From: Chiayiivirga sp.
GTDB lineage: Bacteria > Pseudomonadota > Gammaproteobacteria > Xanthomonadales > Xanthomonadaceae
NCBI GenBank assembly: GCA_022647565.1
Contig: JALCLA010000001.1
Coordinates: 992,001 to 1,056,000 of the forward strand
DNA length: 64,000 nt
Direction of reading: 5' to 3'
The notes under the pieces are model-generated. The model made no database searches and was not told where the DNA came from. It saw only the letters and a program-made list of their open reading frames with translations. Position 1 is the stretch's first letter. Each line of letters opens with the position of its first letter. Positions 63,508 through 64,000 of this stretch are shown here, one piece after another. The position numbers were made by a program, and so were the translations under genes.

Positions 63508-63512
63508 ACGCG

Positions 63513-63599
63513 CTCTAACGCCGTGCTAAGCCGCCGCCAGCGGCAGCGGTGAATGAATGCGACGAACGGTCCGCGGTCGGCTTGAGCACATAGTTAGAG
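63513..63599 (-). repeat. attC site 11
   Basis: CTCTAAC...GTTAGAG. Apart from the outer bases it is identical to sites 6 and 10. It is the attC of cassette copy C. Confidence 0.85.
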
Positions 63600-63807
63600 A
63601 CGTTGCAGCGAACCACCGAAAGCACCGAAACCGAGGACCGACGGCCCAACGATGCGTCACCGAGCCGAAGGCGTCAACGCCGAGCAACGCGGATGCAGAG
63701 CCGAACCCTGGGCCGCCCCGCAGCCGCGCGAGCCAGATGCAACACGCGCCTCAAGCGCTGCGTGCGCATCAATGCGGCCTCAGCAAATAGATGCGCGAAC
63801 AAACGCG
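63513..63807 (-). repeat. Cassette copy C, frameshifted
   Basis: Copy C has one base less near 63604 (CGTTGCAG for CGTTTGCAG) and one more near 63712 (GGGCCGCCCCG for GGCCCGCCCG). The minus frame of copies A and B is therefore shifted in between. Total length stays 295 bp. Confidence 0.8.
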
Positions 63808-63889
63808 CTCTAACGTTTGAGCTAACCGGCGTGCAAAAAGCAGAGTGAAGCGCCGCTTTTGCACGTCCGTGTTGAGCGATTTGTTAGCG
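63808..63889 (-). repeat. attC site 12
   Basis: CTCTAAC...GTTAGCG. The stem GTGCAAAAAGC.../GCTTTTGCAC lies inside. It belongs to the cassette that continues beyond the window. Confidence 0.8.
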
Positions 63890-63896
63890 GAATACA

Positions 63897-64000
63897 TCAG
63901 AATTTAATCGAGCGTTTGACTCGCTCAAGTATCGGGCGCCATACAATCGCATCCGACTGCCTGTGCGACAAGGTTATTTCAATAAGACGATTGGAAACAG
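63897..64000 (-). CDS. C-terminal fragment of a cassette gene cut by the right edge
   Basis: A minus-strand frame ends at 63897 in ...SDAIVWRPILERVKRSIKF, just before attC 12. The N-terminus is outside the window. Its position and orientation fit a cassette gene; family unknown. Confidence 0.4.
   Translation of the reverse strand, partial: VSNRLIEITLSHRQSDAIVWRPILERVKRSIKF

Larger units (their letters stand above)
63218..63512 (-). repeat. Cassette copy B of the triplicated 295-bp cassette
   Basis: Nearly identical to copy A (few substitutions) and directly followed by copy C. Same length, no indels relative to A. Confidence 0.88.
58944..64000 (-). mobile_element. Integron gene-cassette array (no integrase in window)
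   Basis: Eleven full attC-type sites (57-112 bp, GCCTAAC/CTCTAAC-like and GTTAGGC/GTTAGAG-like ends) and one half-site separate small, mostly unrelated genes. Read on the minus strand the attC arms are AACAATTCGTTCAAGCCG and CGGCTTAACTCAAGCGTT, as in aadA-type attC, so cassettes point leftward and attI/intI should lie right of 64000. Base composition is visibly more AT-rich than the neighbourhood. Most genes follow the array direction, but two cassettes (BrnTA-2 and the 65-aa gene) are reversed. Confidence 0.88.

Noticed and set aside
58944..64000. CRISPR array
   Set aside because: The repeats are imperfect palindromes of 57-112 bp separated by genes of different length, with attC core sites, not short direct repeats with uniform spacers.
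58944..64000. Plus-strand orientation of the array
   Set aside because: Core sites alone are symmetric, but the arms read AACAATTCGTTCAAGCC...GGCTTAACTCAAGCG only on the minus strand, and most genes end in their attC in that direction.

Overview
The window is GC-rich gammaproteobacterial chromosome. Gene content and order (aroK-aroB-WGR-hemE, pilT-pilU next to proC-yggT, a pilGHIJK-chpABC cluster, gspG-N, exosortase H, the cassette array with aadA-like attC sites) point to the order Lysobacterales (Xanthomonadales), possibly a Rhodanobacteraceae relative. This placement is an inference from gene content only. No rRNA, tRNA or CRISPR array was recognised.

Layout. Positions 1-2.7 kb hold sulfur assimilation genes (cysK 5' end, cysG, divergent cysB). 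Positions 3.7-6.8 kb hold a minus-strand aroK-aroB-WGR-hemE run. Positions 6.8-10.6 kb hold exosortase H, dodecin, an orphan response regulator with a small GTPase, pdxH, a short Arg-rich protein and a cytoplasmic BtuF-like receptor. Positions 10.6-32.3 kb are dominated by twitching motility: the retraction ATPases pilT and pilU, then a complete Chp chemosensory operon (pilG, pilH, pilI, pilJ, pilK, the 2257-residue hybrid kinase chpA, chpB, chpC). Between these two blocks lie pyrB, ruvX, algH, a tonB-like gene and gshB. Positions 32.3-43.5 kb hold rsmE, bioA, the type II secretion genes gspG to gspN, and a housekeeping string hisN-like, nudE, a 35-codon ORF, cysQ and mazG.

Accessory region 1 (43.6-52.8 kb). 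A 7.6-kb IS21-type transposon (43906-51495) with TGCAA-tipped inverted ends and a 7-bp target duplication splits a secreted 434-codon gene. The gene can be rejoined in frame from 51496-52523 and 43622-43898. Besides istA and istB the element carries a Ner-like regulator, a divergent XRE regulator, a membrane protein, a subtilase and an IPTLxxWG-type exosortase substrate. The regulator-transposase-ATPase order resembles the early region of phage Mu. Both ends carry iterated TGACCA boxes every 21-22 bp.

Positions 52.5-58.4 kb return to chromosomal genes (small secreted protein, DUF486, two-component system, isoaspartyl peptidase, GNAT and small membrane proteins).

Accessory region 2 (58.5-64 kb, continuing past the right edge). 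This is an integron cassette array with 11 complete attC sites and one half-site. The arms match the aadA-type attC when read on the minus strand, so attI and the integrase should lie to the right, outside the window. Cassettes encode a gamma-glutamylcyclotransferase-like protein, two BrnT/BrnA toxin-antitoxin pairs in opposite orientations, small membrane proteins, a pyrimidine-dimer glycosylase family protein, a 65-residue unknown and three copies of one 295-bp cassette. A BrnA relic and an IS3 orfB fragment mark the decayed distal end.
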